Positions 1 to 12,146 of a DNA stretch of 64,000 nucleotides are shown here, one piece after another (within the stretch, counting starts at the first letter, position 1; each line of letters opens with the position of its first letter). The notes under the pieces are model-generated. The model was not told the DNA's origin, ran no database searches, and worked only from the letters and a program-made list of their open reading frames with translations. The position numbers and the translations under genes are program-made. The DNA is from Erythroxylum novogranatense (Eukaryota > Streptophyta > Magnoliopsida > Malpighiales > Erythroxylaceae), in contig JAIWQS010000251.1 of the NCBI GenBank assembly GCA_029891385.1, positions 496,001-560,000 on the forward strand. Direction: 5' to 3'.

Positions 1-617
1 CGGCTATATCTAATTAAGCAACGGCTAGTAGAGCTCCAACAGCTATATTTCTACAACTATAAATAGAGGATGATGGAAGAAGAGTATATACAAGTGCCAT
101 AAGCTCAAATACTCTCATATTGCTTCAAATTGCTCATTATTGCTCTTATATTGTTACAAATTGTTTTGAGCATTTGTTCTTCAATCTTTTTATTGTTTTA
201 TTACAATTTGAGTGACGAGTGAAAAGGTCACGTGAGGTAGGATTTGTGCCGCAAGACAAATCAAGTGTAAAGGTTGCTTGAGCAGTAAATCAGCGGTGTT
301 GGTAGGATTTGTGCTTGGGAAGACAAATCGAGTGTAAAGGTAGCTTGAGCCGAAATCAGCGGGATTGTAAAAGTTCACACTCAACTACAAAGTGTGCAAT
401 AAAGTGATTGGCAAAATCCTAAGTGGGAGCTTAGGTAGAGGACGTAGGTCTTAGCACCGAACCTCTATAAAAACAGTGTTTGATCTTCTTCCCTACACTT
501 TTTCAATTAAGTTTATCAAAATTGTTTTTGTGTGTTTTAACTTCTGATTTTCTTGTAGAAATTTTCAAAGAGTTTTAAGATCTATTCAACCCCCCCCCCT
601 TCTAGATCGCTTACACA
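1..617 (+). repeat. 3' part of a Copia-type LTR (left edge cut by window)
   Basis: The sequence has the layout of the right-hand part of a plant Copia LTR. A TATA box (TATAAAT, 58-64) is followed by a roughly 65-bp imperfect tandem duplication (about 234-362; each half begins TAGGATTTGTG and contains AGTGTAAAGG), then ACCGAACCTCTATAAAAAC near 458, a C-run at about 590-599 and an ending in ACA near 615-617. The C-run followed by TCTAGATC just before the LTR end is familiar from long Copia LTRs. No tRNA primer site (TGGTATCAGAGC) follows, so this is a solo LTR or a 3' LTR. The short ORF on the other strand inside it is not a gene. Confidence 0.6.
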
Positions 618-2198
618 ACTCTCCCTTCATATGGCATGGTAACATAAATCACTTGTAAAGCATCATAAGAAGATCACAATATTTTAAAACCCACTTTTTC
701 CTCATTACATTTCACAAAATTGAAGTCTACATTGTCTGTCCACAATATCCGTATGTACATCATCAGAAACCTAATACAATAGTACTACGTGAATGAGGAA
801 ACTGTATCAAAATTATCTAAACCACCCAAAAAAAACTCCTCAGCTGACCGACCTTTGAGCCATGATCTCTCCAATCGCAATATGCTCGGCTAGTAGAGCC
901 TCTTTAGCAGCTAGAGTTGTCTCTCGGTCCTGAAAAGACAACGATGCAATTTTGGTGAGTTTTGTGAACTCAATGAGGTAACCATCATCGATGGTTCGCT
1001 CAATTCATGCATCACATTATTGCACATAACATAATATTCACTTCATTGCATATTCACAATTTTCGCATGTTTGGAGCACTTAAATAACTCATTTAAAACA
1101 TATTCTAAAGAAAACAATTAATTGAGTGAGACCGTCTAGGTTACTCACAGGTTGCTCTCGAAGCTAACGCCTGGAAGATCCAGCAACGTCTGGAAGTTGA
1201 CGTTCCAGTTGCTCCTCTATAACAAATACTATACATGATATCAAAATTTGCACCATTAAGAGTGCTCAACAATGCACATGTATGAGATGTATTATGTACA
1301 ATGCATGTTCATGCTAAATCTTGGGTATCGCTCTTTGATTCTTCTCAACACTATTCCATACCAAAATTCATTCAAGCATAACTAACACTTAGGTTTATGC
1401 ATCTCCAAAACCATTGAAATCATAATTCATTTGTCACCGGCTTACTTTCAGACTTTCTGAAATACCCTTTCGGGTTTACTGTTCACATTCAATCAGGAGG
1501 CAAAACTTGTGAAATTTGAACTCACTCTCTTCTAGAAAAGTGTTCCTCTATCTTGCATCTTTCCATGACACCAATTTCACTCAATTTGGTTCAGTAATTT
1601 GGAAGATATGCCTCAAACATTTTTGGACCGTTCCTCTCCAAAACAGTGTACTATATCCAAATTCCATCCATAAATTGAGAAATTGAACACCTTAGAGACT
1701 AGATCAAGATTCAGCTTCTTCATATTATTTGTATCTCTATTACTCTAGTTTACTAAAAATCAAGAATCATATTAATTGTATCTCTATTACTCTAGTTTAC
1801 TAAAAATCAAGAATCACCTCAATTGAAGTCCTAAAGACCAAGATATCCTCAAAATACTGAAATATGTTCAGTAAAATATCCAGTTCATGCTCCTTCCACC
1901 GATACCCTTACTTTGATTCAATCAATCATTTCCAATTTAATACCAAAAGCCATAAATTTTTGTGGAGAGATAATGAAATGTGTTAGGAATCCAATGCTTA
2001 AAAAATCAGGTCATTTGGAGGTCTAGAGAAGAAGTTATGGCCAAAAGACTCCAACACGTTTCTGCCCTTACTTGGAATGTACATGCCTCAGTACGAAGGC
2101 CATAACTTTAGCTACAGATGTCTGATTGACTTTATTTTTGGACCATTGGAAAGAGAACTTCTGGATCTAAAACTTTCATGAAGGCCTCAAAGTCCAAT

Positions 2199-2440
2199 TC
2201 TATCGTCTAACTTCTGTATCGTCTCACTTTCCTTTCGTCTGCTTTTCTTCCGTCTGCTTTTCTATCGTCTGCTTTTCTATCGTCTTCTTTCTATCGTCTG
2301 CTTTTCTATCGTCTGCTTTTCTATCGTCTGCTTTCTATCGTCTACTTTTCTATCATCTGCTTTTCCATCGTCTGCTTTCTTAAATCCGCTTTTCTATAAA
2401 TGCGCTTTTCTATAAATCGCTTTATATCGCGCTTTTCTAT
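2199..2440. repeat. Minisatellite of TATCGTCTGCTTTTC units inside the LTR-type repeat
   Basis: About a dozen imperfect copies of a 14-17-bp unit (TATCGTCTGCTTTTC and variants with CTAC, ATCTGC or AAATGCGC) lie head to tail. The flanks on both sides match the flanks of the unrelated cassette at 13300-13440, so the minisatellite sits in a defined slot of this repeat family. Confidence 0.85.
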
Positions 2441-3286
2441 CCAGAACGTCTCCACTTACAAGGATCATAACTTTTGACTCCGATATCCAAAATTTACAAA
2501 CTTTATACCGTTGGAAAGATAAAAGAAAGATATACAACTTTTCAAAGGCAAATTTTCCAGAATATATCTAAATCAGGTCCAGATTTCCTCCCGAATTTGG
2601 AACACGAGTTTTCGCTCAACTCTCAACGTCCTGCACCTAGTTCTCAACTTCGTGACAACTTTTGAGACTCTTAGAGACAAAACTGAAATTTGATGTCTTC
2701 ATACGAATTGTAGCCATATATTCCTAGTTTACTCTGAATTAAGAATCATCTTGTTTGGACACCCACAGAAAACATTATGACTAAAAGACTGAAACATACT
2801 CAGTGAGAAATTTTCCAGATTTTCTAACTTTCAACACTTTACGTTACCAAAACACCAAAAGTTTTCTCGAAAACTAATTTAACACTATAACTGAATTTAT
2901 TTCTCCCCAACTACCCAGTATTTATGAACAAACACATAAAGTACATTTTTCATGCAGATGACATTAATTTATTAACTTTATTTCTCAAATCCCTAACTGC
3001 AAGGGATTTCTCCACCACTTACCTGCTGAAAACTCCAAAATCTTCAAGCCCTAAAATCCACACGTTTTTATGTACTTCTCTTAGTACAACGACCAGCTTC
3101 TCGCTTTTCTTAGGACAGAGGACACAAATGGCAAAGTAAGTTTGGTGAAAGAAAGGAAAAACACCGAAGTCCCTTAGAAGATATTTTGATGGAAAACTCT
3201 GTGTTTCAAAGAGAGAACTTTTAGAAAGATGATAGCAAAGAAAGGACTTGGACAAGCCTTAACCTGTCAATTCTCAAAGAATAGTA

Positions 3287-3600
3287 ATGTTGGGCCCGGG
3301 TCCCGCCTTCTATCCTGAGGCGATCGCTCGGGGTCGGCGAGTAAGGGATACACGAAGGGAAAAACGAAAACATCCAACATATAAAGAAACAGTAGCGGAA
3401 AAAGGAGGACTCACCGCGTCAATAGAATGCTCGCCTCGGCGAGCACCTCACAAAAATGGTTCATCGCGGCCAAAACGTGGCTTCGCCGCGGCGAACTCGC
3501 GGTTACACGCCGCGACGAACGGCCAGCGTCACGCCACGGTGAACACCCCAGGAATGCGCCGCGGCGAGGGACTGGATGGCAACGGCGAGCTCCCCAAAAA
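3287..3600. repeat. GC-rich palindromic cassette (CGCCGCGGCGA type)
   Basis: This is a sharp island of high GC content in AT-rich sequence, made of short self-complementary words (CTCGCCTCGGCGAG, TTCGCCGCGGCGAA, GCGCCGCGGCGAG). ORFs open on both strands only because stop codons are scarce in GC-rich DNA; they encode no recognisable domain. The same CCGCGGCGA vocabulary recurs at 9075-9150. Confidence 0.7.
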
Positions 3601-4330
3601 TCGAGACCCGACTCCAACATTTCACTTACATTCAAACACATACACATTCATTATAACTAACATTTAATCACACTCATGGAAAATTAACTTCAATTCTTCA
3701 TGCCCTTATAATTCAAAGAGATGTAACAATTCTTGCTAACATATCATAATACATATCAAAGTTTAAGACCAAATTACATGAGGATGCTAAATGTCGAGAT
3801 GCTTTAAAAGTTATCCAAAATAGCCACTAACTTAATGCAAAGATCTCTAACTATTGCAGAGTTCTTCGATGCCTGGCAAGGATCAACTGTCGTCTTGAGT
3901 TGCACCTGAGGAGGAAAATAATGGGTTGAGCTACACAGCTCAGTGGCTAATATATTTATAGCTATCGGTAATTAGCACAAATTCAAGCATATGTATGTAT
4001 ATATATATCTATATACATGCAACAATTCTAGCACTCACATGCTAATTAAGCAATTTATGCATCCAACATATTTAATTCAACTCACAAAACATGTCACAAG
4101 TATGCTTCATAATGAACAGATCAAGTATGCAATGCACATCACATGGCTCGAGGGTTCCATGGAAACAAAAGGGAGAAACCGAAGTTTACACCCTGAACAA
4201 AATGAGTCCATTCGGAGCTCATGTGCCACAAGCGGGCAACTGAGAGAAGGCTCTTGTCAACGTGCACGTGACAAACAAAATGGTTCCACTCTCGCCCAAA
4301 TAAAAGCACATAATAATGCTCAGAATCATT

Positions 4331-7300
4331 TTATCAGATGGTGTAGCGCCCCCTTACCATAGGGTATCCACCAGAACGCCCGTAGGTCATTCCGATACAT
4401 ATCCTACGACAAGAGACCACTACCGACAACAACCACTACACTCCTCATGGCATCACAATCATAAGACAAGAATAAGAAATCGCTACTTTTAAAACCAAAC
4501 TAGATTCCATTTCATTCATTCAAAACTTAATAATTCACAACTGTCGATTATTTTTAAGTTACACATGTTTCACATCTGCATCTTGTACAATAACCAGATC
4601 TAACTATCGGTCTCCAAAAGAAAGCCCGGTGACCGACCTTTGAGCCATTGCTTTTCTCGCCAATCCATCATGATACGGCTCTACAAATCCGAGGAGCTAT
4701 CTGCTCATGCTAGGCCTGAAAAATAAGTTGCAATTTTGGGTGAGTTTGCGAACTCAATGAGAAACCATCATCGATGGTTCTCCCAATTCATGCATCATAT
4801 AAGCATGAAACAAAGTATACACGCATAATTATACAAAACACAACATCGTCTGATCACGAAGAAAATTTCAGTCACGAAGCGGTAAATATACACCCGATTA
4901 AAATATTGTCGATATAGAATCCAAGATGCAATGCACATGTGACTCTTTTTCCGATTCATTTCGAGATTGTGACCGAGCGCATAATGTTGATCGGTATAGA
5001 GGCAGCGTCTGGGAGAATTATCTCCGTCGAGCTCGAGGCTCGGTTCGAGATATCGAGCTCTAGGCTCGGTTGATCTGATGGCGCCTCGGTTCACAATTTT
5101 CCTTTTAACGATGTGATGTATTTGTGCATGAATGCACATGTTTCACAACGATAAACATGGTATTTCACGGTCCAATATTCAATTCAATTAAACAGTTACC
5201 TCATGTAAATTCACATCAAGAATACCACATAATCCTCAGAGGGCAATCAATCACGATTATAATTCATGTAATCCCGTAGGCGATTCAGTCACAACAATAA
5301 TTCATGTATTCCCGTAGGCAATCAATTCACAAGTTAACACATAGATTGGAATAACCAACTAGGTTACTCACCTAATAACTTTCACGCTAACGCCGGAAGT
5401 CTCGCCAATTCGTGGAACGATGGTCCACTGGAGCCTCTATAACAAATTAAATGAATAACTATTACCATTGGTGTAAATGATTAAACAATGCACATGAAAT
5501 CGATAAAATGTATATAATGCATGTTCATGGCAATCCTGCCCTAATCCAATATTTCCCATAATAAAATTCTATGAAAATTAGAAATCCATAAGCGCCGACG
5601 GTGCGCAATTCGGACCTCTATAGGTCCCCAATTAAATAAAGCAGTGTTTACAAGTTCCATCGATAGGGGCTACGTCAAATTCCGTCTAAAATTCCCGATT
5701 TCTCAGAAAATGAAATTAAATATTCAACGAATCCGATGCCTCTGGAATCAGGTCAATCGGACGTCGGACGGAAAGAAATTGACAAAAGAACAATTGTACC
5801 TTTTAATAACAAATAATAATCAAAATAAAATAATTATATATACATATATATCGAACGCCCGCCTCATGGCGGCGAGCCGCCTCATGAGGCAAAATCGCCT
5901 CACTTTCGTCGCGAGGCGTCGCCTCGCGACCAGCCACTAAATCTCGCCCTCATGGCGTAAACGTCGCCCTGAGAGGCGCGTAGTTTCCACTGCTACCTCG
6001 CCTTTTTTTCCAGATTTCAATCTTAATTTCCATCCACTCTAACTTTTAGCACACAATTCAGAAAAATACCCACTATACCTCATTGGAAAGCTTATGCAAA
6101 GCTCTACAACTCTCAAAAAGACCAAAAAAATCAAATCCAACCCTAAGGGTATCAAATAACCCATCAAACCTTCTGCCTACTAAATTTTCATCAACACAGG
6201 GCAGTACATTTACAATGTCATAACTCACTGATTCTTCAGTAATAAATTACCACAAAAATATTTTCAATAAGTTCACAATGTCTTCTACAACTTTCATGAA
6301 CAACCCAAAATCAAATTCTATTGCAAACCAAGTCAATTAATTCACCTAATGTTACTGTCCCTGCAATCCTTCACTTTGGGCAGTAATCTTACAAGAAGCA
6401 TAACTTCCATTATACAAGTCAATAAATTCAGAACTTTATATCCCTGAAAAGATAACATCTCAAACTTAAATTTTCATGAAGCACTCAACATCCAATTCGA
6501 TCTCTAACAATTTGAAAACTGTTATGGAAGTTTCTGTTGTCATCAGCCATTCATAACCTAATGTAGGATCAGTTTTGAAAATCATATCTCCCAATTCTGA
6601 CTTCTAAAATTACATACCAAATATCAATTTCAAGATAATCTCTTCCTCTACAACTTTTCAGAAGCTCACTCACACCAATTCAGTCCACATAAAATGTTAA
6701 AATTGCCTCAAATCAGTAAACTCACAAAATCACACTTAAACTAGGTTTCATCCAAAATGCTCAAAACCAGTCATTAGTAATCAATTCATATCTCCCAACA
6801 CACAATTCCAAAATAGCAAGATCAGTAGCAATGGGAAGATAATCAAATATACTACAACTTCCATGAAGACCATTCTCCTAATTCCATCTCAATTAATTCA
6901 TACAAATCAACAAAACTCAGATGTCATGGTTGCGGTTACTGTTCACAGGCAATGGAACAGTAACTTTCCATGCAAATTTCACCCTTCTATCATTGAAATT
7001 CAACAACACCTATTTCACACTAAATTAAAGCCAACATCCCAAAGTTTCAGTGGCCACTAACCTTACCTCATTTGCATTTCTACACAATAAGTTATGAATA
7101 AAACAGTAACATCTATTACAAATCTCATTTTCCAGATTCAATGTTAACCTTAGTTCAAACACTTCCAATATCTTTTCACATCACTAAACATCAAAATAAA
7201 TACAAATTAAATATTAATACCATCATACATATATTAGGGCTAACACTGAAAAATTGGCAGCACTAAATTCCTCAATTCAAATACTCAATTAATTATCCCT

Positions 7301-8289
7301 ATTCAATCCAAAAATCAAACTATAACATTAACTTCAATGCATCTTCACCTAGCCTCATCCCTTTTTCATCAAATCATAATAACCATCACTTTAATGCCTA
7401 CCTAAACCTAATACATGCTTTAAACCCTTTTAGTAACTACCCCACACTATCATGACATTTAATCCATATAAAAGACATCATTTAAACTCAAAACTATAAT
7501 GAAAACTTACCTAACACAATTCTCCTTCAAAGCTTCTACTACCTTCTAACCTTTATACCAAGCTACCACCTTTTCCTTCTCAAGTATATACCATACTCAT
7601 CATCTAGCTTTGATGAGACCAAAGAAATGAGCTTAAAGCTATGGAGAAAAATGGAGAAAAGGAAAGCAAAAATCGATGGTTGCAAATGAAGGGTTGGTGT
7701 TTTGTGTTTCGGATGGCTCCTTAAATAGCCTAACAATTCATCTTCTTCTTTAAAACAATACATATCCGAGAATTGAGAGGAAAGGCATTTAATGATGCCT
7801 TTTCAATGGCAACTTATAATAGGTTCTTACTTAAAGAAAAGTCAAAATATATTTATTTAATCCAGTCAAAGTTTTACTCCATTTAACTCTAATGACCCTA
7901 CTTTCAGTCCCAAAATAATATACCCAATATTATTGTGTCCTTTGGTAGCGATCTTTGCTACTGAGAATTGACCGATTCGCCAATTGGCGATTTTACGATC
8001 GAGAATTGTTTAGGAAAAATTCAGAAAAATTCTAAAATCCCTAAAAATGTAAAACGATTTATGGCACAGTCCAAATAATTTTCCAAACTCAATTACCCAT
8101 TAATTTCACACAAGAGTTCAATTTCAACCTAGTAGGAAAATGACATGAATGCATGTATACTATGTGCATGTGCAACCCGTCAGTAATTATAGAGGCTATA
8201 TGCTGTATGCGCATGCCGAGATATAATTACATATCCCGAACCCAACCTAATTACCAAAATACCCTTCCTATAGGAGAGGGGATGTTACA
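4331..8289 (-). mobile_element. Degenerate LTR-type retroelement, copy 2, minus-strand end at 8289
   Basis: The right edge reads TGTTACA on the plus strand (8283-8289), that is TGTAACATCCCC on the minus strand, a common plant Gypsy/TR-GAG-like LTR start. The first 200 bases inward contain CATGCATTCATG, as does the related end at 10217. Internal blocks match copy 1 (GACCGACCTTTGAGCCAT near 4632, GAACTCAATGAG near 4750). No gag or pol protein is recognisable. The left limit is uncertain; a TGTAGCGCCCCC motif near 4341 may mark another LTR junction. Confidence 0.45.
5845..5990. repeat. GC-rich palindromic cassette (GCCTCATGAGGC / GCGAGGCGTCGCCTCGC type)
   Basis: A second GC-rich island is built of short perfect palindromes such as GCCTCATGAGGC and GCGAGGCGTCGCCTCGC, inside otherwise AT-rich LTR-type sequence. 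The vocabulary differs from the island at 3287-3600. Confidence 0.7.
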
Positions 8290-10217
8290 GATGGTATGCT
8301 TTCATGCTTTCCATTTATTCAAAATGCCATGACCGGAGTCGAGGCATAACATGCTCAGAATCAAATTTACTTCTATCGATTCTCATGCTTCTTTCAAAGT
8401 ATACGAAATCAAGATCATTTAAATCTTATAGCAAATCATTCTCAAACAAGTAACCACATATGCATAACATACAACATATATTCACACATAGGCAAGAATT
8501 TGCCTAATCACATAATAATTATAAATACATTACCCACCTAATTCCTCTTGAAATCCAAGCTCAAGATTGCCTTTCTTCTTGCTCTTGGGTTAGGTTGGCT
8601 TGGTTTCCTATAACAAACCAAGTTCTCATTCAAACAACATTCAAAGGAAATTCATAAAGCTTTGAAAAATTAAAAGTGCTAAAATTGATCCATAACCCTT
8701 TCAAACCTAGACTGTCGGGTCAACTATTCCATGATCGTTATGATTAGATAAATGAAGACATTTGGTAGCACTTCCTTCTCTAAAAATGTTCTTCATTGTC
8801 TTAAGTTTCTAACGACACCAAACTCATTCCATTTGGTTCAAAAACATGGAAGTTATACCCCAAATATGTTGGGACTAACTTTATGCTAAAACTATAATCT
8901 ATACTCAACTTCCATCCACAATTTGAGTTCTATAGAGACTGAATCAGAATTTAATTTCTTCATAAAACTTGTAGCCCTATGTCTCTAATTTACAACAAAT
9001 TAAAAATCACCTCAATCGGACATCTATAGAAAACTTTATGCCCAAAATACCGAAGGATGTCAGTGTTGGAAAATGGACCTCACCGCGGCGAAATCAGACG
9101 CTCGCCGGGGCGAGGGCAAAAGCGCGTCGCGGCGAGCAAACCCAGAAACCTCCCGAAACCCTATTTTTTTATATTCTTCATCTATATACTTCCCAACCTT
9201 CAAATACAACTCATCTTAACCCTAAAACATCATTCTTACTTCATTTCTAAGCTCATTCCAATCCAACATCATTCACAAAACATCAAACCCTAAAGATTAT
9301 AAGACTTTCGTACACCATTCACTAACAACTTCCTACACCTATTCAACCCCATTTTCCACTCCTAATTATCACTAAACAAGATTCAATCATCCAATTAATA
9401 CTCATACTTACTTGGGGAAGCTTCAAATCTTTCAAATTCTCCAAACCCTAGCTTGGCTTTCCTTCTCTTCTTCTTTTCTCCTCACCCACGACACTCTCTT
9501 CTCGTCTTAACAAGCCAAATACTTCTTATCACTTAATGCATGAAAAAGACCCTTATGCCCTTCCACTTATGCCTTAACACTTAAGGGTTTAGGTGATCTA
9601 CCAAATTTACCCCTTATGCATTCTTACTACATTATACTTTAAGTCCATCAATTCATAATTCCTCCTAACATTAACATGCTAATTACTCCAAAATAATTAA
9701 TCTAACAAGACCTCAAAATAACAATTAAATCATGCCAAATAATTAAAAAAATTTCGGGGTCCAACAAGTAACCTACTCCTAGCTAGAGTACAAGGCCTAA
9801 GTGACAGTTGTCACTTACCCAATACCCAAGTTCCACCTTAGTTTCTTTTGAACTAACTCCCTTGACTGTCATCTTTACAATCCAACTATCTCAAGCTTCT
9901 TTTAATTATTTCTTGTTCCTATTATATCTATCTTTCTCAATACTCCATAACTTCACCAACATATACAAATATAATATTTCCACCAATCACTAATATTTTC
10001 AATGTAAACGTCCATAACTCTAAAAATTCATAGGTCAATCCAATCATACCCGGAATTATTCATGAATGCATGTACAATTATTTTCATGTGCAAATAAATC
10101 TACTATTCATGTATAAGTATAAGGCATATCATGCATGAACATGGAAGTGCATCTCTAACTCTCATTAGTCACTCACATTTACCATTCTACCCTTCCCACT
10201 AGTAATGGGATGTTACA
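8290..10217 (-). mobile_element. Degenerate LTR-type retroelement, copy 3, minus-strand end at 10217
   Basis: TGTTACA at 10211-10217 (minus strand TGTAACATCCCATTA) marks the right end. CATGCATTCATG occurs about 150 bases inside, as in copy 2. A second possible LTR start, TGTTGGACCCCGAAA on the minus strand, ends at 9766, so two elements are probably nested here. The interior has the diverged module (near 8930-9050) and a GC-rich cassette at 9075-9150. No protein-coding remnant was recognised. Confidence 0.4.
9075..9150. repeat. GC-rich cassette (CACCGCGGCGAA / CTCGCCGGGGCGAG)
   Basis: A short GC-rich island of near-palindromic words, of the same type as 3287-3600, inside AT-rich repeat DNA. 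The overlapping small ORFs (for example 9038-9250) are explained by composition. Confidence 0.6.
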
Positions 10218-11334
10218 TATAAGCTCACCCCCCTTCATCCCCATCCACAAGTGATGAGAAGAAGATCGGGTGAAGGGAAGTGAAGGTTTTTGTTTGTATG
10301 TGCACATATTGTATTATTTTTAAGTTAGATTGTTGTTCAAAATTTTGGGAGTTGTGTATTTTGTATATTCGGATTTCGATATTGATATTGTCTTGTGGCT
10401 TGGAATGCCTTTAGAGCTTGTAAAATTCTATTCTATTGATGTTAAGGAATTATGAATTATGTACGGATGATATTGAGTGGAAGTATGCATTTGCGTATAT
10501 GGATCAGATTGAGTGGAAATTCGGTATACTTGAGGAAGTTATTGATTTGATATGAATATTTTGATTGTGAATTATTGTTCATATATATATATAGAAGTGA
10601 GATGTGTTATGGAAAAAGGAACATAGAAATGACATGAGACTTTAAGCTTCATGATTTCTTTGGATCACGCCAACGTTTATGGTTCAATGGTTGGACTCCA
10701 AAAACGGGGCTCATCACGTTTGGTATTAAAGTAAAAGAAGATTACAAGGAACCACGCATAAGTATGATGGTATTTTGTTCCAAGGTTGGGTTCCGGAAAC
10801 GGGGCCCAACAATTTTAATCATTCGAAAGTAATAATTCAAAAACTCTTTTTCACTTTCTTGATTTTTCAAGAACACAATTTAAGCTTATAATTCGAAAAT
10901 ATAAACATATTACCCACCTCGATTCCATGCTTGAAATTCGTCTGAAGCATCAATTGCTCCAAAGCCTTTTCTTAATTTTTCCTAATTCACAACATAAACC
11001 CTAATTAATTAACATAAAAAATTAAACCAATTAGACCATGCAATCCCCAAAATTGACTTCATAATTCACATACCCATACCATTTCCAAGGTAAAACCAAA
11101 AATTCATTAAAAACTCAAAGATCAAAAATCACCTCTTACCTTAATCTCCACCATTTTCGAAATTTTCAAAGCTCCATAGGAAGCTTTCCTCCTCTTCCAC
11201 ATTATTCCCCTTGAATCTACTCAAAAATCCTCTTGGAATCTCCCAAAAATCGAAAACCCTAAGTTACCTTTCTTTTCTTCCCTTCTTCTCGTCCACCGAA
11301 CGTGCTCTTCTCCTCTTCTCTTCTTTCATTTCTT

Positions 11335-12146
11335 CTTTTTTCCTCTCAAAGTCGTGCTCCCTCTCTACTTAAACGGCAGCCCTATTGCCATGTCATTAAA
11401 TGAGGGCAAAAAGACCTAATTGCCCCTCCAAATAAGCCTAAAACCTTAAAAGCTTAAGCAACCTTCCAATTTTGCCCTTTTTGCACTTCTTTATACTATA
11501 ACTTCTAACATTTTAATTCAATTTAATCTAACAAATTTCTCATATGCTCTTACTCAATTTAACATGCTAACTATTCACATTAACATGTTAAATAAGTCCT
11601 CAAAATCATAAATTAATCAAAGTCCCAAAATACCCTTAAAATCATGCTTTGCTTAGGTTATGATTCATATCATCAAAATGGAGGAATTTACTAAAACTTC
11701 CTTCTAGAGGATTGTTCCTTATTGTCTTAATTTCATAACGCCTTTTTTCCTCTCAAAGTCATGCTCCCTCTATACTTAAACGGAAGCCCTATTGCCATGT
11801 CATTAAATGAGGGCAAAAAGACCTAATTGCCCCTCCAAATAAGCCTAAAACCTTAAAAGCTTAAGCAACCTTCCAATTTTGCCCTTTTTGCACTTCTTTA
11901 TACTATAACTTCTAACATTTTAATTCAATTTAATCTAACAAATTTCCCATATGCTCTTACTCAATTTAACATGCTAACTATTCACATTAACATGTTAAAT
12001 AAGTCCTCAAAATCATAAATTAATCAAAGTCCCAAAATACCCTTAAAATCATGCTTTGCTTAGGTTATGATTCATATCATCAAAATGGAGGAATTTACTA
12101 AAACTTCCTTCTAGAGAATTGTTCCTTATTGTCTTAATTTCATAAC
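11335..12146. repeat. Two-copy tandem duplication, unit about 407 bp
   Basis: 11335-11741 is repeated at 11742-12146 with only a handful of differences (for example GAGGATTG against GAGAATTG). The unit runs from CTTTTTTCCTCTCAAAGTC to ATTTCATAAC. The near identity inside an otherwise decayed element means this duplication is much younger than the element. Confidence 0.9.

Larger units (their letters stand above)
618..4330 (-). mobile_element. Degenerate LTR-type retroelement, copy 1 of the TGTAACATCCC cluster
   Basis: No coding potential is visible. The stretch shares blocks with 4620-5600: a motif TGACCGACCTTTGAGCCAT near 845, the phrase GAACTCAATGAG followed by ACCATCATCGATGGTT near 970-995, and AATGCACATG...ATGCATGTTCATG near 1270-1315. 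From about 1690 it contains a diverged module seen repeatedly across 1690-13270 (a line about Cttgta..cta..ctctagttt, then AAGAATCACCTC, then ..TATGGCCAAAA..ACTGAA). A 51-bp direct tandem duplication is visible at about 1735-1815. I infer a non-autonomous or decayed Gypsy/LARD-like LTR. Exact ends are not resolved, and 3660-4330 may belong to a separate related copy. Confidence 0.4.

Noticed and set aside
3287..3667. ORFs on both strands (up to 126 codons) in a GC-rich island
   Set aside because: Open in several frames at once because GC-rich palindromic DNA has few stops; no domain, and the island is a repeat cassette.
7563..7763. 66-codon minus-strand ORF
   Set aside because: Single short ORF inside LTR-type repeat DNA, no start context or domain support.
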